Below, piece by piece: positions 7,936 to 18,565 of a stretch of DNA of 64,000 bases. Positions within the stretch are counted from its first letter, which is position 1; each line of letters opens with the position of its first letter. Under the pieces are notes generated by a model that searched no databases, was not told the origin of the DNA, and saw only the letters and a program-made list of their open reading frames with translations. The stretch comes from Candidatus Hydrogenedentota bacterium (GTDB lineage Bacteria; Hydrogenedentota; Hydrogenedentia; Hydrogenedentales; CAILVY01), in NCBI GenBank assembly GCA_903837785.1, contig CAILVY010000285.1:1-64000 (forward strand), written 5' to 3'. A program made the position numbers and the translations under genes.

Positions 7936-9270
7936 TCAAACCATCCTGTCGTCTCGCGCCGCGGCGGCATCCCCCCCGGGTCCGGCCCCCTCGTTTGACG
8001 CCGTCAGCGCAAAGGGCTCGTCCACCAGCGCCAGAATGCGCTGTGCGCTGCGCCGGCATCCTTGCACGGCATGGCGCTGATCCTCGTTGACCTCGCCCAA
8101 TTCGTCATTGAGCAGCAGATCGCAGAATCCCAAAATGGCCGAGAGCGGCGACCGAATCCGCTGCGATAGCGTGTTGAAGAAGGCCCGCCGCAACTGATTC
8201 ACCTGCTGCAGCTCGCGGTTGATCTGTTCCAGGCGCATCGTGGCCAGCCGGGCGGCTTCCTGAAGGTTCTTCTGCTGCGTGATATCGTGCATGATCGCCA
8301 CGAAGAAGCGCTGCTCCGTGCGAATGAACGAACGCACCCGCAGCGAGACGTTCCGCTCTTCGCCGCTCGGCGTAATGACCAGCACTTCTCCGTGATACTC
8401 CCCGCGCGCGCGCAGGTTGGCCAGGCGGTTTGGCAGGGTGCCGTCGTCGAAGAGGTACGACCGGAAACGCTCGCCCAGCAGTTGCGTGCGCGAAACACCG
8501 AAGAACTCGCAGCCGCGTTCGTTCACGTCGGAGATGAATTCATTGTCGTCATAAACCAGGATCGGCTCGGGCGTGCTGTCGAGGATCGCGCGGATCGTGG
8601 CGCGCGAAGACGCCAGCGCCTGTGCCTGGCTCTGCGCTTCGATGCGCATCCGGCGCAGCAGCCCGCCGAGGGCGCGGATGAGCAGGCCGGACAGGAAGAT
8701 CACGCTGATTTGCAGGCCGATGGGCGGGTACGCCAGGCTGACACCCTCGACCAGCCAGCGCCCGAGCACCGTGAATGCGTAGGCGGAACACGTGATCATC
8801 GTGACGGACATCGCATTCAGGAAATGCGGCTCGTAGATGCAGTATCCGATGATGAACAGAACATAAACCAAGGCCAGCGGACTCTCCTCGCCGCCGGTCG
8901 AGCCGACGGCCAGCGACAAGGCGAACAGATGAAAGAGGAAATTGAACGGGCTCACGAAGAGGATGTACCGCTGGGTGTACAGGACCCAGTGGACAAAGGC
9001 GTTCTGGGCAAAGACCGCCAGCGCTATCGGCCACAGGTCGGGCATGTACGAAACATGAATGTCGAGCGCGTAGAGGCCCACGAGCAGGAAGACAATGAGA
9101 TAACGCAGGACCTGCAAGGCCGATTCGATGGACAGCACCAGCGAGAGCCGGGCGTCCACGGCATCGCGCGGACTGGCCGGCGCAATCTCATCGAGCATGG
9201 CTTGGACGCTGCGTAGCATGAATGCACTGGAGCCCTGTCTTGACGGCCTGATCGCGCTGATTCGCCGCAT
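7936..9270 (-). CDS. Membrane-bound PAS protein, degenerate histidine kinase without catalytic domain
   Basis: The product is 444 residues. Residues 50-205 hold about six membrane segments, 222-335 form a PAS domain (ILDSTPEPILVYDDNEFI, ending FFVAIMHDITQQKN), and 336-425 form a DHp-like coiled coil. In the H-box the usual SHELRTPL reads SQRIRSPL, so Gln370 replaces the phospho-accepting His. No ATP-binding HATPase_c domain follows: the protein ends soon after in a low-complexity Gly/Ala/Asp tail. By sequence it cannot autophosphorylate. It could be a signalling adaptor that dimerises with another kinase. No response regulator is adjacent. The start is uncertain; ATGs at 9219 and 9198 are alternatives and none has a good ribosome-binding site. 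Confidence 0.8.
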   Translation of the reverse strand: MRRISAIRPSRQGSSAFMLRSVQAMLDEIAPASPRDAVDARLSLVLSIESALQVLRYLIVFLLVGLYALDIHVSYMPDLWPIALAVFAQNAFVHWVLYTQRYILFVSPFNFLFHLFALSLAVGSTGGEESPLALVYVLFIIGYCIYEPHFLNAMSVTMITCSAYAFTVLGRWLVEGVSLAYPPIGLQISVIFLSGLLIRALGGLLRRMRIEAQSQAQALASSRATIRAILDSTPEPILVYDDNEFISDVNERGCEFFGVSRTQLLGERFRSYLFDDGTLPNRLANLRARGEYHGEVLVITPSGEERNVSLRVRSFIRTEQRFFVAIMHDITQQKNLQEAARLATMRLEQINRELQQVNQLRRAFFNTLSQRIRSPLSAILGFCDLLLNDELGEVNEDQRHAVQGCRRSAQRILALVDEPFALTASNEGAGPGGDAAAARDDRMV

Positions 9271-9378
9271 TGAAGGCTAGTTCGTGCGGCAGAGGAATGA
9301 TATCATACCGCGAAAGCCGGGTGACAGCTTGCCTGAACCAGGCACAGCTTGTGACAGCCGGACGGGGAGGGAGAACCG

Positions 9379-9954
9379 ATGCAGCATCCGTTCGAACGAT
9401 TCACCGCGCGGCCTTTTCGCAGCGCCTATCTCTTCTTCCTTGCGGCCACGCTCGTGCTTGGGGGCGTGCTCGGCAGCATCGGCCAGACGTTTTCGGCCAA
9501 GCGCGATCCAGGGGGCGTATCGTACGATGTAGTCGCGTTCGAGCTGGCACACACCCCGCAACGGGCCGCACTTATCCTGTCCACCTGGGGTGAGGACGGC
9601 ATCGCGGCCGCAAAGAAGAACACCCGGCTCGATTACCTTTTCCTGCTCTCATACTCGAACCTGATCGCCCTGGGCGTCGTGGCCCTGTATTCCAACCGCT
9701 CCTCGGGCGCCTGGGTGCTCCTCGGACGCTGCCTGGCCTGGGGGCAATGGATGGCCGCACTTCTCGACGCCCTTGAGAATACGGCCCTGCTGCGGGTGCT
9801 CGACGGGCACGCGGTCTCTCCTTGGCCCGAGCTGGCCTTCTACTGTGCGTCCGTCAAATTCGCCTTGGTTCTGGCCGCCCTGTTCTATCTCCTGGCCGCG
9901 CTGCCGCTGGCATTTCGGGCGCACGGCGCTGCGGATCGCGGGCTTCGCGTGTGA
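9379..9954 (+). CDS. Conserved membrane protein of unknown function
   Basis: The 191-residue protein has a good ribosome-binding site (GGGAGGGAG, 5 nt before ATG). Four hydrophobic segments are visible: about 15-38, 80-102, 113-130 and 150-175. A soluble stretch with SAKRDPGGVSYDVVAFELA lies between the first two, and DALENTALLRVLDG precedes the last. No catalytic motif is recognised and no function is proposed. It is divergent from the sensor kinase gene, 108 bp away, and followed by a hairpin. Confidence 0.7.
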   Translation: MQHPFERFTARPFRSAYLFFLAATLVLGGVLGSIGQTFSAKRDPGGVSYDVVAFELAHTPQRAALILSTWGEDGIAAAKKNTRLDYLFLLSYSNLIALGVVALYSNRSSGAWVLLGRCLAWGQWMAALLDALENTALLRVLDGHAVSPWPELAFYCASVKFALVLAALFYLLAALPLAFRAHGAADRGLRV

Positions 9955-10013
9955 TGGCCGGACCCAGGGACGCGGCGGCGGGGATTCGGGTTCGGATCGC
10001 GCACACAAACTAT

Positions 10014-10050
10014 ATGCCCGTCCCGGCTTGCCGCTTTCCAGGACGGGCAT
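10014..10050 (+). terminator. Hairpin, possible terminator of the 9379-9954 gene
   Basis: ATGCCCGTCC (10014-10023) pairs perfectly with GGACGGGCAT (10041-10050) across a 17-nt loop, 60 bp after the stop of the plus-strand membrane protein gene. No U tract follows on the plus strand, so it may be a weak or factor-dependent terminator, or a mRNA end-stabilising structure. Confidence 0.5.
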
Positions 10051-10182
10051 CCCTAAGAGGAAGGAATTTTCACTGTTTCAACTAGTTTATACCACAAATC
10101 GCCCGGGGGCACCAGTGTGTTTTTCCCGCGCCGCCGGGGTTTCCTCGGAAGCCGGAGGGGGCATCGCCGCGCTTCGCGCTCC

Positions 10183-10246
10183 CGAAAAAGAAGATGGACT
10201 CCGGGGGGCGCCGTTTTGATCGGCGCCGCACGGCCGGAGTCCATCT
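10183..10246 (-). terminator. Nested-hairpin terminator of the acs/transporter operon
   Basis: Outer stem AGATGGACTCCGG (10192-10204) pairs with CCGGAGTCCATCT (10234-10246); an inner stem GGCGCCG (10207-10213) pairs with CGGCGCC (10221-10227). On the minus strand the structure is followed by CTTCTTTTTCGGG, a U-rich tail. It lies 17 bp past the end of the minus-strand transporter gene and is a strong intrinsic terminator. Confidence 0.8.
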
Positions 10247-10262
10247 GCAAATCGGCGCGCGA

Positions 10263-11612
10263 TTAGGCGCTCTTGGGTTTCGGGGCTTTGAGCGTGAGTG
10301 CGAGCAGTCCGGCGGCGAAGCAGGCCACGCCCGCAATCACGAACGGCGTGAACCACGCGTCCAGTTTCACCGCCAGTTCGGCGCCCTTGGGCACGGCGTC
10401 GGTGAAGTGGCCGGCGATAAACGGCCCGGCAATGCCCGCGACGCCGTAGGCCAGGAAGACCCAGCCGTAGTTCGTGCCGACGTTCTTGTTGCCGAAGTAA
10501 TCGGCGGTGGCAGCGGGGAAGAGGGCGAAGTTGCCGCCGAAGTTGAAGCCGATGCAGCAGGCGCCGACGATGAGGCCGAGGGTGCTTCCGCCGATGTAGT
10601 AGAAGCCAATCATGATCAGGCCTTGCAGGGCGCACATGAGCACGATCGAGGTCTTCCGTCCGATGCGGTCGGAAGCGGCGCCCCAAAGGATGCGGCCGAG
10701 TCCGTTCAGGATGGCGAAGAGGGCCATGGCCGTCGCCGCGGTGGTCTTTGCGTCGGCTTCGCTCAAGGCGGAGCGGACTTGCAGCGCGTCGGTGCCGAAG
10801 AGGCTGATGCAGCCGATCACCATCAGCCCGGCCATCGCCGAGCCCATGAAGGTGAGCCACAGCGCGTAAAACTGTGGCGTGCCGAGCATTTCGCCTTCGT
10901 TGAGATTGACGGCGCCGCTGGCCGCGACCGCGGCGGGCGGATTCCAGCCCGCGGGCCGGAAGCCGGCCGGCGGGTTGATGAGCACGATGCTGCCCAGCAC
11001 GACGAGCACGAGGAAGAGGAAGCCATAGAGCAGGAATACGCTCTGTACGCCGGGCAGGCCCATGAGGTGGGTGGTGGCCAGCAGCCCCTTGAAGTCGCAC
11101 GGCACAATCCAGAGCAGGGTCTTGAATCCGCCCGCCAGTTTTACCCACAGGGTGGCGCCGAAGCCGAAGCCCGCCACCGCCAGGCCGGTGATGAGGCCTT
11201 TTTTGTCCGGGAACCACTTCACGCAGACGGCGATGGGCACGACGTACCCGAGGCCGATGCCCGCGCCGCCAATCAGGCCGATGCAAACCAATTGATTAAT
11301 GAAAGAGTTGCCGAGGAATCCGCCCAGCATGTAGCCGATGCCCAGCACAATCCCGCCGAGGATGGCAATGGGCCGGGGACCGGTGCGCGCCTGCAGGCGC
11401 CCCGCGATCACCATCACCACCGCGAAGGTGGCCAGGCCGACGGAGAAGATCAACTGCGTCTGCAGCTTGGAGAATCCGTAGCCGCCGGCATCCACGGCCT
11501 TGGCCAGCGTGGGGGTGAACACGCTCCACGCGTAGATCGCACCGAGGCAAAGCTGCACCAGGATAGCCCCGGCGACGACGATCCACCGGTTCATGGTCTT
11601 ATCTTGCGACAT
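10263..11612 (-). CDS. MFS transporter, oxalate/formate antiporter (OFA) family
   Basis: The protein has 449 residues and about 12 membrane segments. The N-terminus RWIVVAGAILVQLCLGAIYA-WSVFTP is the family's hallmark first helix, and the loop after helix 2 has the MFS-type basic segment GRLQARTGPRP. The second half begins around LNEGEMLGTPQFYALWLTFMG, and a C-terminal charged tail ends LKAPKPKSA. Family members exchange oxalate/formate or carry other monocarboxylates. The gene is 81 bp downstream of acetyl-CoA synthetase on the same strand, which points to uptake of acetate or a related acid; that is inference from context. The start at 11612 has GGGAG about 11 nt upstream; a Met at residue 7 is an alternative. 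Confidence 0.88.
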   Translation of the reverse strand: MSQDKTMNRWIVVAGAILVQLCLGAIYAWSVFTPTLAKAVDAGGYGFSKLQTQLIFSVGLATFAVVMVIAGRLQARTGPRPIAILGGIVLGIGYMLGGFLGNSFINQLVCIGLIGGAGIGLGYVVPIAVCVKWFPDKKGLITGLAVAGFGFGATLWVKLAGGFKTLLWIVPCDFKGLLATTHLMGLPGVQSVFLLYGFLFLVLVVLGSIVLINPPAGFRPAGWNPPAAVAASGAVNLNEGEMLGTPQFYALWLTFMGSAMAGLMVIGCISLFGTDALQVRSALSEADAKTTAATAMALFAILNGLGRILWGAASDRIGRKTSIVLMCALQGLIMIGFYYIGGSTLGLIVGACCIGFNFGGNFALFPAATADYFGNKNVGTNYGWVFLAYGVAGIAGPFIAGHFTDAVPKGAELAVKLDAWFTPFVIAGVACFAAGLLALTLKAPKPKSA

Positions 11613-11641
11613 GATTTCCGCTCTCCCTTGTGTTTAGCCAA

Positions 11642-11672
11642 GGAGCCGAACGCACGAGCGGCGTCCGGCTCC
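11642..11672 (-). promoter_or_regulatory. Intercistronic hairpin between acs and the OFA transporter
   Basis: GGAGCCG (11642-11648) and CGGCTCC (11666-11672) pair, with ACGC/GCGT extending the stem past a single mismatch. There is no U tract, so full termination is unlikely. Placed between the two cistrons of the operon, it may set their relative expression by stabilising the upstream mRNA or partly attenuating transcription. Confidence 0.5.
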
Positions 11673-11693
11673 CGGTAGGTCGCTTATTGAGGT

Positions 11694-13694
<2,001 letters not shown>

Positions 13695-13978
13695 ACTTCG
13701 TCCTCCATTACCAGGTTGAGCCTTGGACAACTAAAACAAACCACCGACGCAGGTAGCGCATGCGGCTACAGTATTCGGACTTGTCTTAGCGGCGGCCGGG
13801 CGCGCCCAAAGCCCACCCAGACCGCGAGGTGCGCTACGCGGCCACTGGCCGGCCGGCAGCGCTACCTACCGTTCGTTAGAAACGGTATTTTACCGAATTG
13901 ATATTCCTTTTGCAAGCTCCCCATTCGCGCGCCGATTCGCGTATGATTCTGTCCGAATTCAACCGAGGAGTTGCCGCA

Positions 13979-14551
13979 ATGACCACCCTGGCCCCGTTGC
14001 CGAATCCCTGGACCACGCTGGAGAGCCGTCTGGTGTATCGCAACCCCTGGATCACGCTGCGCGAGGACCAAGTGTTGCGTCCCGATGGCCAACCCGGCAT
14101 CTATGGCGTGGTCGAGACCCGCCTGGCGGCCGGGGTGCTCGCGCTCACGCCGGAGGAGGAGCTTTATGTGGTCGGCCAGTTCAGATACACGATGAACGAG
14201 TACTCCTGGGAGATCATTGAGGGCGGCACGGAAACGGACGAAACGGCGCTCGAAGCGGCCAAGCGAGAGTTGCGGGAGGAAGCGGGCCTCGTGGCGGAGC
14301 ACTGGGAGCCGCTGGGCGGTGAAATCCACGTTTCGAACTGTCATTCTTCCGAACGCGGCTACGTGTTTGTTGCCACGGGCCTGTCGGAGGTCGAAGCGTG
14401 CCCGGACGAAACCGAGGATCTGCAAGTCCGGAAGATTCCTTTCGACGAGGCGCTGCGGATGGTTGAGCAGGGCGAGATTAAGGACGGCATCGCGATGATT
14501 GGCATCCTGCTCTACGCGCAATGCCGCCGGCGTCGGAATCAGGCCGGATGA
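13979..14551 (+). CDS. NUDIX hydrolase, ADP-ribose pyrophosphatase type
   Basis: The start at 13979 (MTTLAPLPNPW) has GAGGAG nine bases upstream; the product has 190 residues. The Nudix box is complete: GGTETDE, then seven residues, then RELREEAGL. The N-terminal LVYRNPWITLREDQVLRPDG and the strand EYSWEIIEGG are typical of ADP-ribose/ADP-sugar pyrophosphatases, which hydrolyse nucleoside diphosphate sugars to a nucleotide and a sugar phosphate. It stands alone and is convergent with the next gene, 7 bp away. The 248 bp upstream, shared with acs, hold no clear operator; a short CGGTA/TACCG inverted repeat lies near 13881. Confidence 0.9.
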   Translation: MTTLAPLPNPWTTLESRLVYRNPWITLREDQVLRPDGQPGIYGVVETRLAAGVLALTPEEELYVVGQFRYTMNEYSWEIIEGGTETDETALEAAKRELREEAGLVAEHWEPLGGEIHVSNCHSSERGYVFVATGLSEVEACPDETEDLQVRKIPFDEALRMVEQGEIKDGIAMIGILLYAQCRRRRNQAG

Positions 14552-14558
14552 CGGACGT

Positions 14559-15785
14559 TCACCACCGCGGGTCGATAATGCCCCAATAGCGGCCCAGCCA
14601 GTAGGCCAGAATCATGGGCGTGGCACTGGTTTCGGCCGTGCCGGATTTCCGCTCCAGGACGTGTTGGCCGTCTTCGCTGTAAATCCTGAAGGTCTGATGC
14701 TTGCGGGCGCAGCCTTTCATGTGCTTCAGGCGGCGGGCTATCTTCCCTGCGACGACCTTCTCGCCGCTGAGCACCTGATAGTACACGGCGAGCAGCACGT
14801 CCTCGCTCTGGCGAAAGTTCCGACGCTTCCAGTCAAACCAGTGGCGGTTCAGGCACATCCTGTACTTCTGCAGCAAGGCGGGGTCCGATTCATAGCGCAG
14901 GAGCGTATAGAGCGACTTCACCGCAAGATGATCATCCCATGAAGTCTTCCATTCCTCAGGCCAAAGGCACTTGGCCAGGATTGCCTCATCGTCGTAGTGG
15001 TGCTTCTCGATGAGCAGGCGGTAGGCGTCGAGATAGCGCCTGCTGCCGGTCATGTGATGGGCCACGCGGAGCCCGGCCAGAATCTCGAGGCTGGCCAGGT
15101 TTTCGTGCGGCAGGTCGGGGCAGAAATTCCCCCACAGCGTCATCTTGCCATCCACGTCAATCATCCGGAAATTGTTGTCCACGATGCGTCCGACGAAGCG
15201 ATCGATGAGGCCGGCCGCGAGCGGCTTGTGGGCCTCGTCGGCGCAGACATCGAAATAGACACTCAGGCCGCAGCAGAGATTGACGAACTTGTCGCTGCTC
15301 AGGTCGCCCTGCCAGCGGTAGCCCGGCATGGACCGCGAGGCGTGCCATTCCATCGGGAAGAAGTAGACCTTCTCATGCCACAGCGGCGCATCGGTGCGAT
15401 TGAAGGTCCGCGCCACCCAGCCCGGAACTCCGGTGACTTTCTCCAGGCGCAGCACCGCATCCATGAATTGATCGGCGACGGCGCGGTCCGCAGGATGCTG
15501 CGTGACCGCGTATTTGAAGGAATAGGCGGAAAGATACTGGCACGTTTCATCCGCCGCGTCCTCCTGGCTGCCGATCAGCGGCAACTCGGCGCCCGCGGGC
15601 GGAAAGACCACATGCGGCATCATGACGCCTTCATTGCAGTGGTTCCCCCGCATGAGCGCGTCGAACTTCTCCACGCGCACGTGCAGGGGTTGCCAGCACT
15701 GGGGATACTCATTGACGCGCTGCGCACCGGCTGCGCCGCACAGCATGACAGCAAAGGCAACACGGGAGAGAATGATCAGGCGCAT
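14559..15785 (-). CDS. Secreted alpha-helical-barrel protein, unknown function
   Basis: The start at 15785 (MRLIILSRVAF) gives 408 residues with a signal peptide ending near CGAAGAQ. It has GGAAGGACAGGG upstream. The rest is mostly helical, with aromatic-rich motifs spaced as in (alpha/alpha)6 or alpha-toroid folds: WHEKVYFFPMEWHASRSMP, LTLWGNFCPDLPHENLASLE-like and HYDDEAILAKCLWPEEW. This architecture is common in polysaccharide lyases and unsaturated glucuronyl hydrolases, but no catalytic set could be assigned. It follows the two pilin-like genes on the same strand (116 bp) and may share their transcript. Confidence 0.6.
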   Translation of the reverse strand: MRLIILSRVAFAVMLCGAAGAQRVNEYPQCWQPLHVRVEKFDALMRGNHCNEGVMMPHVVFPPAGAELPLIGSQEDAADETCQYLSAYSFKYAVTQHPADRAVADQFMDAVLRLEKVTGVPGWVARTFNRTDAPLWHEKVYFFPMEWHASRSMPGYRWQGDLSSDKFVNLCCGLSVYFDVCADEAHKPLAAGLIDRFVGRIVDNNFRMIDVDGKMTLWGNFCPDLPHENLASLEILAGLRVAHHMTGSRRYLDAYRLLIEKHHYDDEAILAKCLWPEEWKTSWDDHLAVKSLYTLLRYESDPALLQKYRMCLNRHWFDWKRRNFRQSEDVLLAVYYQVLSGEKVVAGKIARRLKHMKGCARKHQTFRIYSEDGQHVLERKSGTAETSATPMILAYWLGRYWGIIDPRW

Positions 15786-15901
15786 GCCCTGTCCTTCCGG
15801 AGGCTTTTTGGACAGCATAGCAGGAGAGGCCGGGGAAGAACAGCGCATGACTTGGCCGGTTCCCCCGGCTCCTCCTGGACTCCAATGAGGCCTGCCGAAA
15901 A

Positions 15902-16810
15902 TCAGAAGTCCGCGATCGCGCTCGCGGCCTGGGCAAACAACTTTCCGGCCGGCGCATCGCCGGGATACTTGATGAACTGGACATGCCCATCCAGGTAGAG
16001 CACGTTGGAACCGCCGGGAACGTGGTTGAATCCGTTCGGGTCCGTGGCCAGGAGGTCCCACATGATGAAGATGACGCTCTGTGCCTTTGACGATGCGGCG
16101 GGATTGTTGATGTCCGTAATCATGAAGCGCTCGATGCCTTCGCGCAACCGGTACAACACATCGCCTCCGCCGTTGCCATAGGGGGAAATGCCCGAGACAT
16201 CCTCATCGGAACGCTGTACAATCTCCGCCTCGGTGCCATTCTGCAGCAAAGTGGCCGCCATGACGAACTGCGCCGGGCAATCCTGGCCCTCGATCTGCAT
16301 CGGAGGGTCGTCGTTGTCGCCGCATCGGTCATAGACCCAGCCAAGATAGGCGTAGCTCGTGTCGATCCGGAACATGCCGCGCTCCGCATTGTCGCAGGCA
16401 AGATAAAACTCGGATTGATTCGTGACGGGATTGACCAGATCCTTCGTGGTGGCCTTCGGGTCCGACGGGCACAACACGATATTCGGATCCGTCAGATACT
16501 CCGGGAAGATGGACGGGACATAGGGTCCGCCCGCCAGCGTGAACGCATCGGGGTCCGTCACCGGCAAGGCGGGGTTATCGCAATCCACCTCCGGCCCCAA
16601 CCGCGCCATAAGCCGCGGATAGCGCTCGCCTTTGGCCTCGCCCGAGTACATCTTGAACACGAGTCCCCACTGCTTAAGGTTGTTCTGACAACTCGAGCGG
16701 CGGGCGGCTTCCCGAGCGCGTGCGAGGGCAGGCAACAAAATGGCCGCCAGAATCCCGATAATTGCTATTACCACTAGAAGTTCAATGAGAGTGAATCCCT
16801 GCCTTTTCAT
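15902..16810 (-). CDS. Prepilin-type N-terminal domain protein, H-X9-DG family (copy 1)
   Basis: The start at 16810 puts the prepilin peptidase site at once: [17 protein letters not shown], with the conserved Glu5 after cleavage. The product has 302 residues. A long N-terminal helix (about 5-50) includes [20 protein letters not shown]. The C-terminus carries the H-X9-DG signature: the His of FNHVPGG followed by LYLDGHV. Such proteins are abundant in planctomycete/verrucomicrobial-type bacteria and are thought to be pseudopilins or surface pili components. It is a paralogue of the gene at 17009-17956, nearly identical over the first ~60 residues and divergent afterwards. It has its own promoter (16922-16950). 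Confidence 0.88.
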   Translation of the reverse strand: MKRQGFTLIELLVVIAIIGILAAILLPALARAREAARRSSCQNNLKQWGLVFKMYSGEAKGERYPRLMARLGPEVDCDNPALPVTDPDAFTLAGGPYVPSIFPEYLTDPNIVLCPSDPKATTKDLVNPVTNQSEFYLACDNAERGMFRIDTSYAYLGWVYDRCGDNDDPPMQIEGQDCPAQFVMAATLLQNGTEAEIVQRSDEDVSGISPYGNGGGDVLYRLREGIERFMITDINNPAASSKAQSVIFIMWDLLATDPNGFNHVPGGSNVLYLDGHVQFIKYPGDAPAGKLFAQAASAIADF

Positions 16811-16921
16811 GTCTTGCCCCTTTCCCACAGTTTGGATTGTTCGCGCCAATGATCCTCCAGCAGACCCACGGGTGCGCCGCTCCGCGGCGCACGGCACAGC
16901 GATAGCGATTATCGCACCTTT

Positions 16922-16950
16922 AGCATGCCAAGACAGCGCGCATCTGTCAA
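16922..16950 (-). promoter_or_regulatory. Sigma-70-like promoter for pilin-like gene copy 1
   Basis: On the minus strand TTGACA (16950-16945) is separated by 17 bp from CATGCT (16927-16922), followed by AAAGGTG. This would start transcription near 16915, about 105 nt before the ATG at 16810. The same arrangement, including the sequence ATGCTAAA after the spacer, occurs upstream of copy 2, which supports the call. Confidence 0.6.
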
Positions 16951-17008
16951 TGCAGGAAATCCCCGATGCCAAGGGACGCCGGGGAGCGGGAGAAGCCTGG
17001 AAATGAAC

Positions 17009-17956
17009 TCAACCACCCAAGGCGCGGGCCAAACGAGCGACTGGTTCATTTACGGGGCCTGGATTGCACGGCGCATATTTCAGAAAGGCCACATGGCCGT
17101 CGAGATACAGGAAGTTGCATCCGCCCGGAGCATGGTTGAAGAGGGCTACATTCGTACTGAGCAGGTCGCCCATGACCCAGATTTCACTCTGGGCTTTGGC
17201 GCTGGCGGCCGGGCTATTGATGTCGGTGATGAGGAAGCGCTCGATGCCTTCGCGAAGGCGATACACGTTGTCGCCCTTGCCGTTCCCCAACATGAGATCG
17301 TGGTCCTTGAGATTCTGGTCCTCGTCCACATGCGACGTGCCTCCTGTCAAGGCCGGCCACAACGCATCCACGATCGTATAGATCATTTGTCCCGGACCCT
17401 CACCTTCCGCAGTTGTTTCAAGGAATTGCAGCAGTGAATCGAATCCGGACAAGGGCGACGAGCATTCCGTCTGATCAAAGACCCAGCCGAAGTACAGGTA
17501 ACTCGCATCCACCAACTGAAGGCCTCGGGTTTCATCCGAACACGGCGTGGCGATGTCCGCGTTTCCTGTCAGCGGATTGACCGCTTCGGACGGCTTGTCT
17601 TCCGCATCCGAAGGACAGAACAAGATGGCGGAATCCGCCAGGTACTCGGGATAGATCCCGCGCAGGTCGGGTCCGACTGCAATGAGGAACTGACTTGCAT
17701 TGTCTTGGGGAAAGCCGGCCGTCTTGCAGTCATACGTCGGCCCGGCATAGCCCAACATGGGAGGAAATCGCTCACCTTTGGCTTCGCCGGCGTACATCTT
17801 ATACACCAGGCCCCACTGCTTGAGGTTGTTCTGGCAGCTTGAGCGGCGTGCCGCTTCGCGCGCCCGTGCCAGGGCCGGCAACAAGATCGCCGCCAGGATC
17901 CCGATGATGGCGATGACCACCAGTAGTTCGATCAGGGTGAACCCTTTTCGTGACAT
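17009..17956 (-). CDS. Prepilin-type N-terminal domain protein, H-X9-DG family (copy 2)
   Basis: The start at 17956 has GGGGAGGG upstream and gives 315 residues. The processing site is [17 protein letters not shown]. The first ~60 residues are almost the same as in copy 1. The C-terminal H-X9-DG motif is FNHAPGG...LYLDGHV. The middle of the protein differs and includes an insertion around the segment [16 protein letters not shown] that copy 1 lacks. The two genes are tandem on the minus strand, 198 bp apart, each with its own promoter, so they are likely products of duplication with divergence of the exposed domain. Cell-surface location is inferred. Confidence 0.88.
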   Translation of the reverse strand: MSRKGFTLIELLVVIAIIGILAAILLPALARAREAARRSSCQNNLKQWGLVYKMYAGEAKGERFPPMLGYAGPTYDCKTAGFPQDNASQFLIAVGPDLRGIYPEYLADSAILFCPSDAEDKPSEAVNPLTGNADIATPCSDETRGLQLVDASYLYFGWVFDQTECSSPLSGFDSLLQFLETTAEGEGPGQMIYTIVDALWPALTGGTSHVDEDQNLKDHDLMLGNGKGDNVYRLREGIERFLITDINSPAASAKAQSEIWVMGDLLSTNVALFNHAPGGCNFLYLDGHVAFLKYAPCNPGPVNEPVARLARALGG

Positions 17957-18288
17957 GACCAAACACCCTCCCCGCCCAATTGGGCTAACGTATGATTCCC
18001 GCGCACAAACCGTGCACCCTTCCGCCTCTCCGCGTAACCGGCCTAAACATGCCCGGTCAAGCATTCGTCACACTTTTAGCATACGAGAGACACAAGTTTC
18101 TGTCAACCGTGAAATAAAGTTGTGCATTCGGCCCTGCACTTCCGCGCATCGCAGCGGGCGTGCGTCTGGCCCTGCCATACGAAGGGCGCTCCAAGCGGCC
18201 ATCGGCTCAGGGGGAGCGTCACGGATTCACCGAACGCATCCATTGCGGGAAGGGGTAGACGGCCCACTCCGTGTCCAGGAAGGGATGG
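17957..18288. other. Intergenic region upstream of pilin copy 2
   Basis: This 332-bp stretch holds the promoter of pilin copy 2 (18078-18106) and a ~115-nt leader. From 18107 to the tRNA gene nothing further is recognised; open frames running through it merely overlap the tRNA and are not credible. Confidence 0.6.
18078..18106 (-). promoter_or_regulatory. Sigma-70-like promoter for pilin-like gene copy 2
   Basis: On the minus strand TTGACA (18106-18101) and TATGCT (18083-18078) are separated by exactly 17 bp, a near-consensus promoter in an otherwise GC-rich region. Transcription would start near 18070, leaving a leader of about 115 nt before the ATG at 17956. Confidence 0.75.
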
Positions 18289-18369
18289 CGGAGGGAGAGG
18301 GACTCGAACCCTCAAGCCCGAAGGCGCCGGTTTTCAAGACCGGTGGATTACCAATTATCCTATCCCTCC
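18289..18369 (-). tRNA. tRNA-Ser (anticodon UGA)
   Basis: On the minus strand the acceptor stem GGAGGGA (from 18369) pairs with TCCCTCC, with G as discriminator. The D arm is GGAT...ATCC, the anticodon arm CCGGT-CTTGAAA-ACCGG with anticodon TGA, and the T arm GAGGG-TTCGAGT-CCCTC. The variable region CGCCTTCGGGCTT folds as GCC-TTCG-GGC, a short class II arm that is proper for tRNA-Ser although smaller than in many bacteria. The CCA end is not encoded. It reads UCA serine codons. Confidence 0.95.
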
Positions 18370-18565
18370 GCAGGGCGGCCGCCGGACGACGCCCATTGTA
18401 GCGCAGAATGGCATCGGTTTTCATGATGGACGGCGGGGCGGGAGGGATGGAATGAAAGTGGCCCGGGAATGTGTTGACATTCTTGAATCCAAAACAAAAA
18501 CGGCAAGATTGAATGTCCGCGTGTATTCGGATGCCGGAGCGTGCGCGGGCGGGAGTGCAAAAAGA

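Larger units (their letters stand above)
9955..10262. other. Intergenic region between convergent genes, two strong hairpins
   Basis: This 308-bp stretch lies between the end of the plus-strand membrane protein and the end of the minus-strand transporter. It holds no convincing gene. It contains a hairpin at 10014-10050 and a nested hairpin at 10192-10246, described separately. The segment between them (about 10051-10190) has no recognised feature. Confidence 0.7.

Noticed and set aside
18474-18479. TTGACA hexamer as a promoter for the TlpA-like gene
   Set aside because: No acceptable -10 box lies 16-19 bp downstream.
18122-18565. An upstream extension of the TlpA-like gene
   Set aside because: It runs through the tRNA-Ser gene; the lipoprotein signal peptide begins at 18566.
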